Shown piece after piece: positions 1 to 12,004 of a stretch of DNA of 64,000 bases. Below the pieces are notes generated by a model. The model saw only the letters and a program-made list of their open reading frames with translations, searched no databases and was not told the origin of the DNA. The position numbers and the translations under genes are program-made. Source of the DNA: Glossina fuscipes (lineage: Eukaryota; Arthropoda; Insecta; Diptera; Glossinidae); NCBI RefSeq assembly GCF_014805625.2, contig NW_023998422.1, positions 5,418,773 through 5,482,772 on the forward strand. Reading direction: 5' to 3'. Each line of letters starts with the position of its first letter. Positions within the stretch are counted from its first letter, which is position 1.

Positions 1-1644
1 AGCAGAATTTGATTGGTAAATGGCCAAGTATTGAAAACTAGAAAACTTTTTGGAAAACTTAGATGTTCTCGATATTATGCATTTAGAACATCGGCAAGAA
101 AATTCGGAGATAAATAAACAAATAGATGATGAAACAACTGTCATTGAGTAAAAGCACAGATATCTTTTCGAATACCTGAAGTATATCATATTTACTTATA
201 TATGTACATACAAGCATGTATAAATGTATGAATGTATATGTGTACGTTCAATATAGTATGCATACATATATATATATTTACAGACCGATTTACACAGTTG
301 AATAGTATTTTATAATTTTTTTCGAAATTTCTTTCTTTTTTTTTTTTCTTTTATTAACTTTATTTTCTAGTTTCGGATTAAAAATCTGCTCTAAAAATTG
401 CTGCTAACCTAATTACCAACGAAAGCGGAGTTGAAAGACTTACGACCTTATATACTTTTAGAGTTCGGAAGTTAGCTTAAAAGCTTTAACTGTAATCGTT
501 GATAAAATTGCAAATAAAAAATTTTATGTTTATTTTTTTTTTTTTTTTTAAGAATTACTTACCTTTTGTGGAGATGACAGCAGAGGTTATCCGTTTATTA
601 CTAAAACGTGTTAGACTTTTAATTGAATTTAATTTTCTTTTTTATGCTTTTTTTCAATAATTTTTTTTGCAAATTTTTGAACTCAATTCAATAGTGTTTC
701 TGCTGTAAGTAAATAACGTAACGTAAATTGAAGTAAAATAAAACAAAAAAAAAAAAAAATTGTTTTATTTAAAAAATATTTTTACAATATTTAAAAAACA
801 ACTTTTCATTAAAAAAAGTGGAAAAAAATTATTTATTATATATAGTTATATGAAATGATTTTAACGCGTTCGCACAAAATTTTTAATGCTTTTCCTTTTT
901 GTCTTTAATAAAGAAAAACTTGTTTCGCGACGCGATCTATACACAATATAGATATTTAAAATTTAACCCGACTTTGACCGCCGTGCGTTGAGAAGGAGAC
1001 AAACGGACTGATAGTCTCAAACTGCAACAGATATCAATTGGTAGACACCAACCACACAAAATACGTATAGAACACTGAAACACCACCAAAATAAAAAAAA
1101 AAAAAAAAAATTTGAATAAAAAAAACCAAAAGAAACAAAAAGCAGCAATAATTGCAAATTAAAAAAAAAAAAAAGAAAAAAAAAGCAACAATGAAAAAAA
1201 AAGAAATATATACACAAGAGCAAAAAAATCGAGAAATTAAATAATAAAATAAAACCAGAAAAAGTGGCGAAACCGTTGACAACAAAACGTGAAAAAAAAA
1301 CGGCAAAAAAAAAAAAAAAACAGAATTACACACATCGCCCGACGCTATTTTGCAAAACGTTTTGTTTATTATTAGTTTGCTTTCTTTTATTTTATTTATT
1401 CTTTTCAAAAATTTTGTGTGCTTCCACGAATCGTTAACATTAAACAGTGACACTGAAATTTTCTTTTTAAAAATATACATATATATATATATGTATGTAT
1501 TATTTAAATATATAAAATATAAAAAAAAATATTAAAATTTTTTTTTCTTTTTCTTCTTTTCATGTTTTAATGGAATAAAATTTTCAAATTTTCAAGTAAT
1601 GTTAAGGAAAACGCACTTATTTTTTATTTAACAACTTATGTATA

Positions 1645-1677
1645 TGAACTAAACTAAACTAACTAAACTAAACTAAA
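1645..1677. repeat. CTAAA pentanucleotide repeat
   Basis: The motif ACTAAA/CTAAACTAA is repeated imperfectly about six times (AACTAAACTAAACTAACTAA and onward). This is a short low-copy microsatellite in non-coding DNA. Confidence 0.8.
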
Positions 1678-2215
1678 GCGAACGTCAGCCACATTAACTT
1701 TTATGTATAGACACAATATAAATCGATCATACGATGATGATGATCGAACAAAAATACACTCTCGCCAAGTTAGTCAGGCAATCAATCAAGACAACAATTA
1801 CAGCAATTATACCGAAATCAACGACCCGCTCAATACCAGAGCTTTTCGTTAAATAAACGCAAAATGTTGGAAAAAATCTTAAGCACATTCGCATTTTATG
1901 CCTTCGTACTCATACATGCTCGCATTCGCATCATCGCTTAATACGTAACCGATTCCAATCGCAAAACGAAGTCAAACGAAACTCCAGCAAAAAAAAAAAA
2001 AAAAAAAAAACAGAGAAAAAGCATTATAATCATTAGATAGATACCAGAGTAACCATGCATTTACACACTCGCGCACACAATTTATGATCATAGTCGCTGT
2101 TACTTACTTATATTTAATAGTTAGTAAAACCGACGATCTCCTGCATTGTTGTTGTTATTATAAATCTTTTTTCTTTCTTTCTTTTTTTAATGGCAAAAAG
2201 CTAAATCCAAAGAGT

Positions 2216-2281
2216 GAGAGTAAGAGTGAAAAAGAGAAAAAGAGAGAGAAAGCGAGAGAGAGGGAGAGAGAGAAAAATAAG
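2216..2281. repeat. Purine-rich (AG/GAGA) tract
   Basis: The plus strand is almost pure purine for about 65 bases (GAGAGAAAGCGAGAGAGAGG type). It is imperfect (GA)n-like low complexity. It could bind GAGA-factor-type proteins in a fly, but the sequence alone does not show a promoter here. The overlapping 72-codon open frame is Lys/Glu/Arg-rich because of this composition. Confidence 0.8.
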
Positions 2282-3055
2282 AGGGATAGAGTAAATAAAT
2301 GATAATATTTCTCTTGCCCTCTTCAACAATGCAAGCATCGAACGGCCTAAGGTATTAGTAAATAAAATTGTTTTTGGTTTTTTTAATCTTTCACAAATCT
2401 AAAGTAACTCATTCGCATACACATGCACACACATATTTATGCTATGCATTACTAGATGCGTAGCTATAGCAGAAAGAGCCTATAAATTGGACACTGCTAT
2501 AGAATTTCACCTAAAACGCGGAGCGCATCAAATGCGTGAGTTTAATTAATCATTCGCGATCGTTATCGTTTACATCCATTCTTGATAGCAGCAGCAAATG
2601 GCTTAGCAAGTCAGAAACTACAAAGTTGAATAACAACTTGATTATCTCGTTAACCTCTCTTCTCCTTTCTTGCCGCCTTTTGTTCTCTTACAGCAAAACT
2701 ATACGTAGCTTAGTTGTTATTGTTGTTTACATTTTATTTAATGGTAAATTTTTTTTTCAATTTTCTCTGTAATCACGAATCGAATTCAATAAAGCAAAAC
2801 TCTGATATTGTTATCAAGGAATGAATTATTGTTTTTTACTTTGAAAATTTTAGCATAACTTTGTTATTATTGTATATTATAATATAAGATTTGGTTTTTT
2901 TTTTTTTTTTCTTTTTTTGATGACGTCAATCGATGACAACAATTTTTCATTAACTTCAAATTCGTCAATAACACTTAACTTCAATTGTAAATCGAAGCTT
3001 GTACGGTCAGGTAAAAAATTCGCATATAAAATTATATACAGTTATAGAAATGAGC

Positions 3056-3102
3056 GAGCCACGGCCCCACACCACCCTACAGTTATTCATATAGCCATCT
3101 GT
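3056..3102 (-). repeat. Family A repeat, terminal fragment
   Basis: This is a short fragment of the 3' end of family A in minus orientation. GCCACGGCCCCACACCACC is followed by CTACAGTTATTCATATA, which are the reverse complements of the terminal GGTGG..GGCC block and of the TATATGAATAACTGTAG block seen in other copies. Nothing of the internal part follows, so it is a truncated relic about 230 bp before a larger minus copy. Confidence 0.6.
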
Positions 3103-3334
3103 GCATCAAATGTTTACAATCTCAAAACTTGAATAAGTAGTTATTCTTAGTTTATATCCATAAATCGATTCGAAAGGTTGTTGAATCGGATATGTGTAGC
3201 AAATGCTGTTACAAATATTCTTATCTTTTTAACATGCCCCATTAATTATATATGCAGAATGCTATGATTAGAATTAAAATGTTTATACCTTCATTTAAGG
3301 GAATAATATAAAACAAAAAGTGAAAACAAAGTAG

Positions 3335-3550
3335 TATGGGCCGCCATTAAATATCCTACACTATCTTACAATTATTCATATAACAAGTTTTCAAATGAAT
3401 GCATCGTATTGGAAGTAGTCGAAAAAGTGAAAGTACATCTAATTTGAGCACAAGAAAACACGGTGGTCGCACGGACTGACCATCTCAAAGTTATTCTGAA
3501 TCGATCGGTATAAAAAAAGGCGAGTTTATCGCAAGTCTTCCCGGTTATTG
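3335..3550 (-). repeat. Family A dispersed repeat, internally deleted
   Basis: In minus orientation it shows the 3' end block (GGGCCGCCATTAAATATCCT), then ATTCATATAACAAG, the AGTAGTCGAAAAAGTGA block, a GGACTGACCATCTCAAAGTT remnant of the TCCGTCTGTCC core, and TCTGAATCGATCGGTATAA. The end resembles TCTATCTCAAGTCCTTC. The central ATTTTGATGAAATTTGGTACACC segment is missing, so the copy is about 215 bp instead of about 350 bp. It has no coding capacity. Confidence 0.7.
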
Positions 3551-6500
3551 TATAAAAGAATTCTCTTTAGAACTTTGCTCTGTGAAAATGAATTTTGATA
3601 AAAAATCTTGCCTTGAATTGATTTGATAAAACGATCCGATTTATAATAACATTTATAACAACCAATATTATTGGATTTATTTTATATATTACCCAAGCAC
3701 CCTGTTATTCTTTAATGAAGAAACCAAACTTGCTTCAAGGCTTACTGTGTTCATTTTTCAACGCCTATGTTTCGCTTTCCTTTAATTACTGGATTCTTGT
3801 GTTCCCCGCAAGAAGCTAAGTGAATCGTTAAACCAATAATGCTGGTTTACTCACTTGCTTAATAGCTTCTCGCAAAGGGAGAAACGTCAATATTTATGCT
3901 TACTTTCGAAGAGTTCTGCTAGGTCGATAAAATCGAGTGCCTTTCTTCCCTTGCTAAAGCAATTAGCAAATTTATTAAGAAAAGTCAAAGGCCGGTTTAA
4001 TTCTAATTTCTTCCTTTTCTGTAATCTCCTTGCCGCATGCTATTACAGGAGCTAATCTTTAGTAAAGAGACTAAACTCGCTTGAGGAAAGGCTGCTTTCA
4101 AAGCAGTTCCCAAACTTGCCTACTTTAACTTATTATTTACATTATTCACCTACTGAAAAAAGTAGTGGCATTTCTCCATCGTACCATTCATACTATTTTC
4201 TACCCTATGTACGATAAATTTAATATTTTAAAAAATCTTTGCCATTTTTTTATGGTTTCCGTTTGGATTAAGACCTATATTGAATTTTTCCAACCACAAC
4301 AAGTCACTACTTGATAAAGCACGACAATCACAAAAGAGTTTAGCACCTATAGAGATTGTTGTAAATATCTGACACTTACGCGTCACTCGCAAGGCGTCAG
4401 AAGGTAGTCACTTGCATATTTTTCTTTTTTCTTTCTTTTCTTTCGCGACTTAACGGGGTCGTTTTATAAGCAAATTGATATTGGAGGGCACTGCTGTATG
4501 TGGAGGGCTATAAAAAAAAAAAACATCAGAAGACACATTGTTTCTTCTTACGATCGGCGACCGGTCACAATGTGCTGTAAGTCGTGCAATGAAACTAAAG
4601 ACTAAATCTCAAACTTGAGCTTATGAAGTCTGTAAACTTAAATGTATCGAAAGTGGGTTGCGAAGCGAGAGCCTAAATCGAATACAACCGGGCATTGGCA
4701 ACGGGCAGTGCCGCTAGTACAAGTTTCACTAAGCAATACCCGCAAAGTATCGATTTAAGATCATATCGTTGCCTTCCTATAAAGATTAAAAATATAAGAT
4801 TTAATAATTGCCTTACGCTTATGTTCGTTTGCACCTTCACTCAATATTAACTTTCAAAATATGCGAGAAAGCATTCAAACACATTTCACTGAAAAGTTTT
4901 TTTTTTGTATTTATTTTAGTTTTTTTAATAGGAATAAATGAGTTTTTGGTATGATTTCATTTCTTCCATACTTAGTGTAACGCAGTTTTATTCCCATATC
5001 TTATCTTATCGGAAATGAAAAGTTTATCTTTGTTTTTGCATTTTGTATACAAGACTGATAAAATGTTCGCTAATGTAAGAGCATTCGCTTTAACAAATAG
5101 TAACAGCGGAAAGGTAAATAAATGCTACAAACAAAATAAGAGATAAAAAAGATTCGCATAAGAGGCAAATGAAAAAGAAATTTTGTTCGAAGAGATAGAT
5201 AAAAAAAGTAAAGGAAACTTCTGCCAATGATAACTGAGACGTGATGCTAATTTCGAAAATGGAAGGTCTTCGTAACAGTTTAACAATTGATGCTATCAGT
5301 GGTACTATATGGGACGAGAAGATTATACGTCAGCTTAGTGCGCCCTGCACTGAAATGCGCCTCGGTCGTGTGGTAGCCATCATATCGTTGCTATGTGAAT
5401 CCACTTGAATGTCTGCAGAAACAGTTTTTGTTGTTTGCTCTAAGAAATTTGTGTTGAGATCCAAGCGCCCCGGTCCTTCTTTATGAAAATAGGTTTTTAC
5501 TTATATCCTTGCCTTCGCTTGAGAAACGTAGGATGGTAAGCTGGTTAATGGTGCCCTTGACTTGCAGTTTTTGTTGAGTGCGATTAATTTTAACGGACAA
5601 GGAATTTTCTTTTTATTAAACTTAGCTAATGCAGGTTAAATTACGAGTTTTTTAATCCAATTATGCTTCTCTGTCCGTTTATGGTAAATGAGATTTATAA
5701 CCTTATTTCCTTATCGGGTCCTCCATTAAGACTATTCTTCTTAATGCCCATGCGCTGCCGAGCATAAAGCCTATTATTTGGAATCCAGGCGCGGGGTTTG
5801 ACGAGTAGTTGATAGGCACATTGGTTATTTTCTTATATGTTTGTATTAATTGCCTATTGTTTTAAGGTTTTCGTACTTGAAGTATAATCAGGTTAAGTCT
5901 TCAAATGTACGAATTGCGCAAATTTAACGGAATGTTCGCCGTAGCTGAATTCTGTATTTATAGAAATTAAGTAAATAAATAATTAAAAAATGTCTACTAT
6001 GAGTGCTGCTCGTGAGCAGGTAGTCAGCGAAGGCTAATATTAAAGATGCAGCTGATTAGCCTTTCACAATTAGTTTAATATGTTCTGCTCCAAAGTAAAA
6101 TATTTTTCATAAATTTCGTCAAAAAAAAATTGGCATAAGTAAAATATACAGAAAAACGAAAAAAGATGTGACGTTTATCGAGTTTTCTTATCGAATCTCT
6201 TCAATCGGTTATCTTAGATGTATTTTGGAGAAGAGAAAAGTCTAAATTATTATACCAAACAATAAAATTTATCTATATATAAATGTTCGATTTTTGATCG
6301 CAAAAGTATGCCGTCAATTTTTCAAAAAGCCGTAGTTAGGGCATAATTTTTAAACAATTTATGGGAGAAAGTAATGCTTAAAAAATTTAATGAATTGAAA
6401 GCCTTTTCGCCCCTTTTCGAAACTTGTTGGCGAGCTTTTGGGCCTATTTCACTGTTTGATTACCCCAGCGTAGAAATTATCCTGAGCTTATAAAATAACA

Positions 6501-7340
6501 AAAGTTAAAGAAAACGGCAGCCGTATGTCGATGATACGATCGGTCATTAGCCATGAGAGGAAACAATATATTAGGTGCTTGCACATGTTTTAATCATTTT
6601 TTCACTTGCGTGTTAAACAAAATACACTCCATTATTTTCTTTAATTTTGTCCCATCATCTCTCCTTCTAGCAACATGGCGATATCGCGTCGAAAGAGAAA
6701 AAGTATTAGTATGGCAGCAATCCAGTCATCGACCTATTTTCGCACTTCTTCTTAACTATAGTATTTCCAATATTTCATATATTTTATTGAAGCAAGACTG
6801 CGAAGATGTTTACCCGAGATTTACACGCAACGTTTTCGCGAATATAACTTTAGTGAACTCTAGGTAATAGCTATTTGTTGCACAATACAATGTTTATATT
6901 ATTCAGAAGACTGTCCTGCAAATAGAAGAATTTACTCACGAAATATTCAATTTGACAGTAAGTGTCAAAGCTTCGCTTACGTACATATTTTTTAATTTTT
7001 TGTTAAGTTCAACATTCCCGAAAAAATATCATTTAGTTCAATGTCATATATTCGCGTATTGTTTTTATTATTTTATTAATATTAATGATCAATTCAACAG
7101 TAATTTTCGTTAATTAAAATAATAAATAATAGTAAGAAAAAAGATCTTGTGCGTTACTTCCAAAAACTCTTTTTCATGCATTCCGCAGAAAAACAAAACG
7201 TGTCGGTACTTTAGTAAGGCATATGACTCACGAGACGATTAGGCTTTAATTATGATCCCATCGTTAAATTTATACTTTACTTGTTTAAATCTAGCAAAAC
7301 TTGCGAGCTACTTGCGAGAATACATTGACATTTCTCTGGT
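3551..7340. other. Unassigned non-coding DNA
   Basis: No recognisable gene or RNA was seen. It contains a weak pair of similar segments (about 3712-3750 and 4056-4095, both reading TCTTTA-TGAAGA-ACCAAACTTGCTT-like). It also contains the family C segment near 6668-6735. Frames of 66 and 104 codons occur, with no family signature. Confidence 0.5.
6640..6740 (+). repeat. Family C repeat segment, copy 1
   Basis: About 65 bases around GCAACATGGCGATATCGCG and TATGGCAGCAATCCAGTCAT align at roughly 70% with a second segment near 46859-46925 (GCAACATGCCGATATCATG and TTTGGCAGCGCTCCACCCA). Both lie in an open frame in the same relative phase, giving LATxRYxVxx in each. That could mean a decayed coding element or simply a conserved repeat. 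The boundaries are uncertain and I do not recognise the family. Confidence 0.4.
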
Positions 7341-7655
7341 TACACCCTACACCACCTGTGAATATCGCCAAGAAGCACCGAAAAAAGATTCACTTTTTAT
7401 TATAGCAATCGGTTCAGAATCATTTTCTTCATCGATATAAATACGGCTATCCGTCTGCCCACCTGCCTGTTTATCTCTTCGTGGAGCGTCCATGTACCTT
7501 TGTGTTCACCATGCAGGTTACTATTTCTAAGATTTTATTCAAATTTGGTACGCACACGTGTTCTCGTCCAGAGACCAACCTTAATGAAAATGAATTAGAT
7601 CGGAGCATTCCCGCGATAAGTTTTTTTTTTGAGAAAGTCGTTATGTTAAAAATAG
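7341..7655 (+). repeat. Family A dispersed repeat
   Basis: Plus orientation. It begins TACACCCTACACCACCTGTG, then TTATTATAGCAATCGGTTCA (the ATTATACCGATCGATTCAGA block), CCGTCTGCCCACCTGCCTG (the diverged TGTCCGTC core), TGTTCACCATGCAGGTTAC, and AAATTTGGTACGCACACGTG. It ends near GAGAAAGTCGTTATGTTA. Order and spacing match the other copies. The predicted 3' GTGGTGTAGGGTA end is not visible. Confidence 0.75.
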
Positions 7656-8339
7656 ATCGAATTCTTGAAAATTTCTCAACAAAAATCGCTGAGTAATCGT
7701 ATTTCGTTAAATGCTAAATTGATTTCGATCCGCTTGTCCGAAGTTTAAAAAACTCCGTCTTATATAAACGTTTCTGCGAAAAGCAAGTCGTCATGAAGTG
7801 GAAACACGAAAACGAGAATTGTCCTCTCATAACAATTTGACATAAAAATCAAGGGTACCGAATTCTGATTGCCTAAGTCTAGTTTTCGGATCCCACACGA
7901 AATTAAAGTAAGCCTAACAAAGTTCTGGCTTACGTTCGTTACTTTTGCTAGTTTGTGACGAAAATAGAATAGAACTCTATAAGGTCTTTATTAATCCACA
8001 GACCGACAGCTTGAGATTTGGGCCCTCTTTCATACAATCTTTCTCTTGGAGCCTATGCTTCTGGATGGAAATAAGATATAATTGTTGCTATTTTATCACG
8101 ACAATGGATGAAGAATCATGTTAGGCGACGTGGTGCAGGGTTTCGAATGCGCCATCTTGCCCGACTATAATGTTCTTACCTGCTGCTTGCATAGTCTTAG
8201 TTGGCAGACCTTTGAAAGGATTTTAGAATTCACATGCCTAATTTGCATCTATTGCTCTCATTGTAGCCATCAATTATGAAATCAAACTAGTTTTATGAAA
8301 TAATTTTAACGTTCAGGATAGGTAAACCAATAGCTATAC

Positions 8340-8625
8340 GGTGGGTCGCGGCCCACCATTATGTACCCTACCTTATAGCTATTCATATGTCGACTTTTTA
8401 AAATAAGGTATTGTATGGAAAGTTTTGGAGAAGGTATTAGTGCTCGGGCCAAAATATCTCAAAAATTGCGGATGACAAACAGACAGAGGGGCAGACAACT
8501 TAAATCGATTCATTAAATGATTCTGCAGGTTCAAAAAATAATTCTGAAGGTTCAGAAAAAAAAAATTTGAATCGATTGGTATAATAAGAGGCGGATCTAT
8601 CACAAGTTGCCCTGGGCTTTCTCTC
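8340..8625 (-). repeat. Family A dispersed repeat
   Basis: Minus orientation. It starts with GGTGGGTCGCGGCCCACC, itself an inverted repeat. Next come ATGTACCCTACCTTATAGCT, ATTCATATGTCGACTTTTTA, GGGCCAAAATATCTCAAAAA, and a GACAAACAGACAGAGGGGCA core remnant. It ends with AATCGATTGGTATAATAAGA and TCTATCACAAG. Part of the middle is deleted. A CT microsatellite abuts its distal end. Confidence 0.75.
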
Positions 8626-8645
8626 TCTCTCTCTCTCTCTCTCTA
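8620..8645. repeat. (CT)n microsatellite
   Basis: About 13 uninterrupted CT units. It lies immediately beside the distal end of a minus-strand family A copy. Confidence 0.95.
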
Positions 8646-10105
8646 GGAAAAAGATCTATGTTTGGAATGTTTTCAATGCATTCACTTTCATGTATGCGCA
8701 TAAGCAATTTTTAGGTTAGACTGAAAAATATAAAAGCAACACTGAAACTTTAGTATATATGTAATATGTAGTAATACTGTAGACAATTCACCCTGTGTGG
8801 ATGATGAATATTCAAGTTAAAGTAAATAAAACCGAAACCTGTCATTTAATTGCTCGTGCAAAACTCCGCCATACCTATTAATAACCGTTTAAGTGTACAT
8901 TTAAGGTAACAACTGAAAATTATTTTTTAAAACAACTTTTCCATAACTTGTTTCGTTCACATTTTAGATGTAAAAATAAATTATAGCTTTGAAGAAAATT
9001 ATGTTATGTTGATGTTAACAATTTAAGAAAACTTAATAAACGATGCGGTAAATTTATTAAATACGGCAGATAGTCGATGTAAATTGCTACCATATTCGTC
9101 GTAAATGATGAGTTATTAAAACTAGAAGTGTGTGCTGTGAGAAAGAAAGAAAGAAAGCTGCCTGAAGTGAAGGATAAGATGAATTTTGGATACCCTTCAT
9201 CTAAGCTTAATAATATCGTCCCGTTTTTTTGACAAAGCTCCTCTATCAGTGAACTAAAAGTGTTGATATAACTTCTTATTTAGAGATAATTTTGAAATGA
9301 ATCACTGCAATAAGAAACGCTTAAGGATGCTATGGTCTTTAAGAATTCAAGCAGGAATAGATGATAGACAAAACCTAAATTTTCGCTTTTGATGAGAAAC
9401 GAACTGGCAGGTGACAATCTGTGAAATTTCAAATATCGTGAGCAAATACCATATATTTATATGGTTTATACCATGGCACATATCGTTAACCTTCTGGTGA
9501 CAAATCCACTGTAATTAAACATTTTATCGCCTTCCGAGTAAAATCAATGTTTCGATATATGTTTATCATGGTTATCATAATTGGTGTCAAGACAGGGTGT
9601 CGATTGGGTTATGTAATGATGAGGGCGTTCCTCACAAATCGTTTACTAGATAACTGAAAATTTCTTAGCTTAGAAAGATCAGGCAAGTACTCCTCTCTCT
9701 TCTATCCCGGTTAGCATTGAATGTTAAATTCGCTGTTCAATGCAATCATATTTGAACGGAGCATTTTAACAAAACTCTAGAAATTCTGAAAAGGTTGAAT
9801 TCTTCCAGTAGACTTAGTACCTATGCCTAGGCAAAAGATATAACAATAGTCTAACATGTTCTTCGGAGTAATTAAACCTCTGGTAAGTCAATTGATTGCT
9901 GAGATTTGATATTGGTACAATCATTTTCTCTATACTGCCGTGATTCCTTATTTTTTGAAACATGAAAATACACCCAAGTCATGAAACAAACTGATCCCCA
10001 TACAACACCACTTAAAATAAAAATTTTTTTAAGGAATGATGCTACTTCGCGAATGGAAAATAAGGACAATTTTTTCGACTTTACTCACGAAACATTTTCT
10101 TTCCA
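8646..10105. other. Unassigned non-coding DNA
   Basis: No gene was recognised. A (GAAA)n-like run lies near 9137-9156. Open frames are short and without recognisable motifs. Confidence 0.5.
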
Positions 10106-10495
10106 CATGTGAATATAACGAGCTTTCAAAATTAGGTTTTACGTGGGAAGTGGTCGAAAAAGTGATCCTGTTGGAACCATTTCCAATAGCGTTCGTCGTT
10201 GTCAATATATCTTAAAAATTGCAACCTGCAGATTAAACGCAAGTAAAGAAAACGGCCGAAGGAACAGACAAGGTTAGATCGATTCCATCACTTTCCGAGT
10301 CACTTTCCGAATCGATTAAAGCTTGGTTCTCCGTCATTTAGCGATCTAAGCTTGTCTGTCCGTCGCGTTCAGAGTCAATCTGGTCGTTTTCTTTTCCTGT
10401 GTTTAATCTGCAGGTCGGTGTAATAAGAGATGAGATGGGTCTATCTTGAGTCCTTTAGGATTCTGAATACATCCCCTCCTACCAGAAGTGGTGAA
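10106..10495 (-). repeat. Family A repeat with nested inverted segment
   Basis: The outer parts are in minus orientation: GGGAAGTGGTCGAAAAAGTG, GGAACCATTTCCAATAGCGT, AACCTGCAGATTAAACGC, and then at the far side GGGTCTATCTTGAGTCCTTT and CTACCAGAAGTGGTG. Between about 10290 and 10417 the orientation flips: CCGAATCGATTAAAGCTTG, TAAGCTTGTCTGTCCGTCG and TTTAATCTGCAGGTCG read plus. As a result CTGCAGATTAAAC (near 10228) and GTTTAATCTGCAG (near 10401) form an inverted repeat inside one element. This fits insertion of one copy into another, or a foldback rearrangement. Confidence 0.75.
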
Positions 10496-12004
10496 GAGTG
10501 TAACAGAATAGGCCATAACTTCATTTGCAAATGGCCCTTTTCTAAATGTTAGCCGTTCATTCATTCGTATTGCAAAACCGGTTCTCTGCACTTTACTGGG
10601 AAGTGCTGCCCGAAGGGGCTTACTCCTCGGACTCGAGTTCTTTCCACTGCCACGACTGGTCATGCACTCATTAAGCGGCGCTTTGATTCGTATAAGCATG
10701 TGAAAGAAAGCTCACTTAGCGAATGATTGTCAGCAAAAGGAGACAATTTTCAAAAGCATGGCACAAATTATCAGGCACATGGATAAAATACATAGCTAGA
10801 GATGGCCAATAATTCAAATAAAACACATTTTTTCTTCCAAAATGTATTTTCTATTCCAGTTTCATATTTACACACCTATGTAGAAAGATATTATGCTTAG
10901 CTTCAATGCTGTCTGTAGTCTGCTTTATTTCCGCTTGTTTGCTTTCTTTCAAAACTTTATTTTTATTCATTCCTTAATGCGAATTCATGTTTAAAAAATA
11001 ATTATTTTAGTGCGAAATGGTTAGCCATCTAACATTTCAATCCTGTAAGAACTTTTTTTAATGCGAAATATTTATAATTTATTTTTCAACTAAAGTAAAA
11101 TAATATCATAAAAAGTTCATCATATAAACCGTAGTTTCTGTTTAAACTCAAGCTTAGTTGAAAATCAAAATCTGAAAGTAAAAATTCTTTATCGATCGAT
11201 TCGAATGAAATCGTATTCACTTTGAAGTTAAATACTTGCGTTATCTTGAATTCATATCTCAGCTTCGAGAAAGTATGTCTAATCGATGATGACTTAACAA
11301 CACTTTATAAGTAGCATTCATAACCGCAATACGAGATAATATCACGATGTGTGAGCTTTCATTACAACTAAACATGCTTAAAGGTAGCGTAATAAGTCCG
11401 GAAATTAATCTAGTTATCGCCATAAAATGTACAAGTGCAGTAAAAATGTAATAATTATGTAATGGAAAAATTATCTCATAACTGATAGCTTAATTTACCC
11501 TTTTTTAGCTTGTTGTTGTATTGTAAATGAATCTAAAGATTGTTTTGTCGATTTTAATTTTTAAATAATATGCGATCCGAGGGAGGCAACATGGCACAGT
11601 GAAAATACACTGACGCTGTACAGATCGACTTTGGGCATAACATCACGTCTACACGATTAGTTAGGTAAGCTTTGTCTGTCCATATAGTCTTTTTAGCAAA
11701 CTATCGGCAGAGTGTCCGACAAACATTAGAACTCATTCCTCATTATTACCGATCTAGGCAGCTTAAAATGGTTCGTGTCGAGAGTTTGAGGTTACGGACT
11801 AATAGATTTTTGGAAAAAAGTTTAGTGACAAATTTGCAAATCTTTTTCACTTACAAAGTGTGGTCAGCTTCTGCAATTGCGCCCGAAGATCATCCAATAA
11901 AATGCAGTCTATAGATTTTCTGCATTACTTCTCATATGATCATCCCATTGGGCCGCTGTATTCTTTGTCTTGGTAAATCTGCGTCCTAATGTTCAATCAT
12001 GCCC
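10496..12004. other. Unassigned DNA with one compositionally unusual open frame
   Basis: The minus strand is open from about 10699 into the preceding family A copy. About 68 codons lie outside the repeat, Arg/Lys/Ser-rich (for example SRGSGKNSSPRSKPLRAAL), with base composition less AT-rich than the surroundings. I recognise no domain. The rest of the interval shows nothing I can name. Confidence 0.4.

Larger units (their letters stand above)
1..3055. other. AT-rich non-coding stretch with poly-A/T blocks
   Basis: No gene is recognised here. The DNA is very AT-rich with repeated homopolymer runs: poly-T near 531-549, poly-A near 746-760, 1093-1110, 1304-1320 and 1989-2010, and poly-T near 2888-2918. 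Short AT and ATGT tracts are also present. Open frames in this stretch are products of these runs (for example Phe- or Lys-rich frames). The part from about 900 to 1345 is less uniformly AT-rich and resembles an A-rich fly leader sequence. I cannot support a transcription start or splice site there. Confidence 0.6.

Noticed and set aside
1864..1941. A 25-codon small ORF (MLEKILSTFAFYAF...) with a reasonable fly start context (CAAAATG) and a hydrophobic middle.
   Set aside because: Too short to separate from chance in AT-rich DNA. No conservation or transcript evidence is available.
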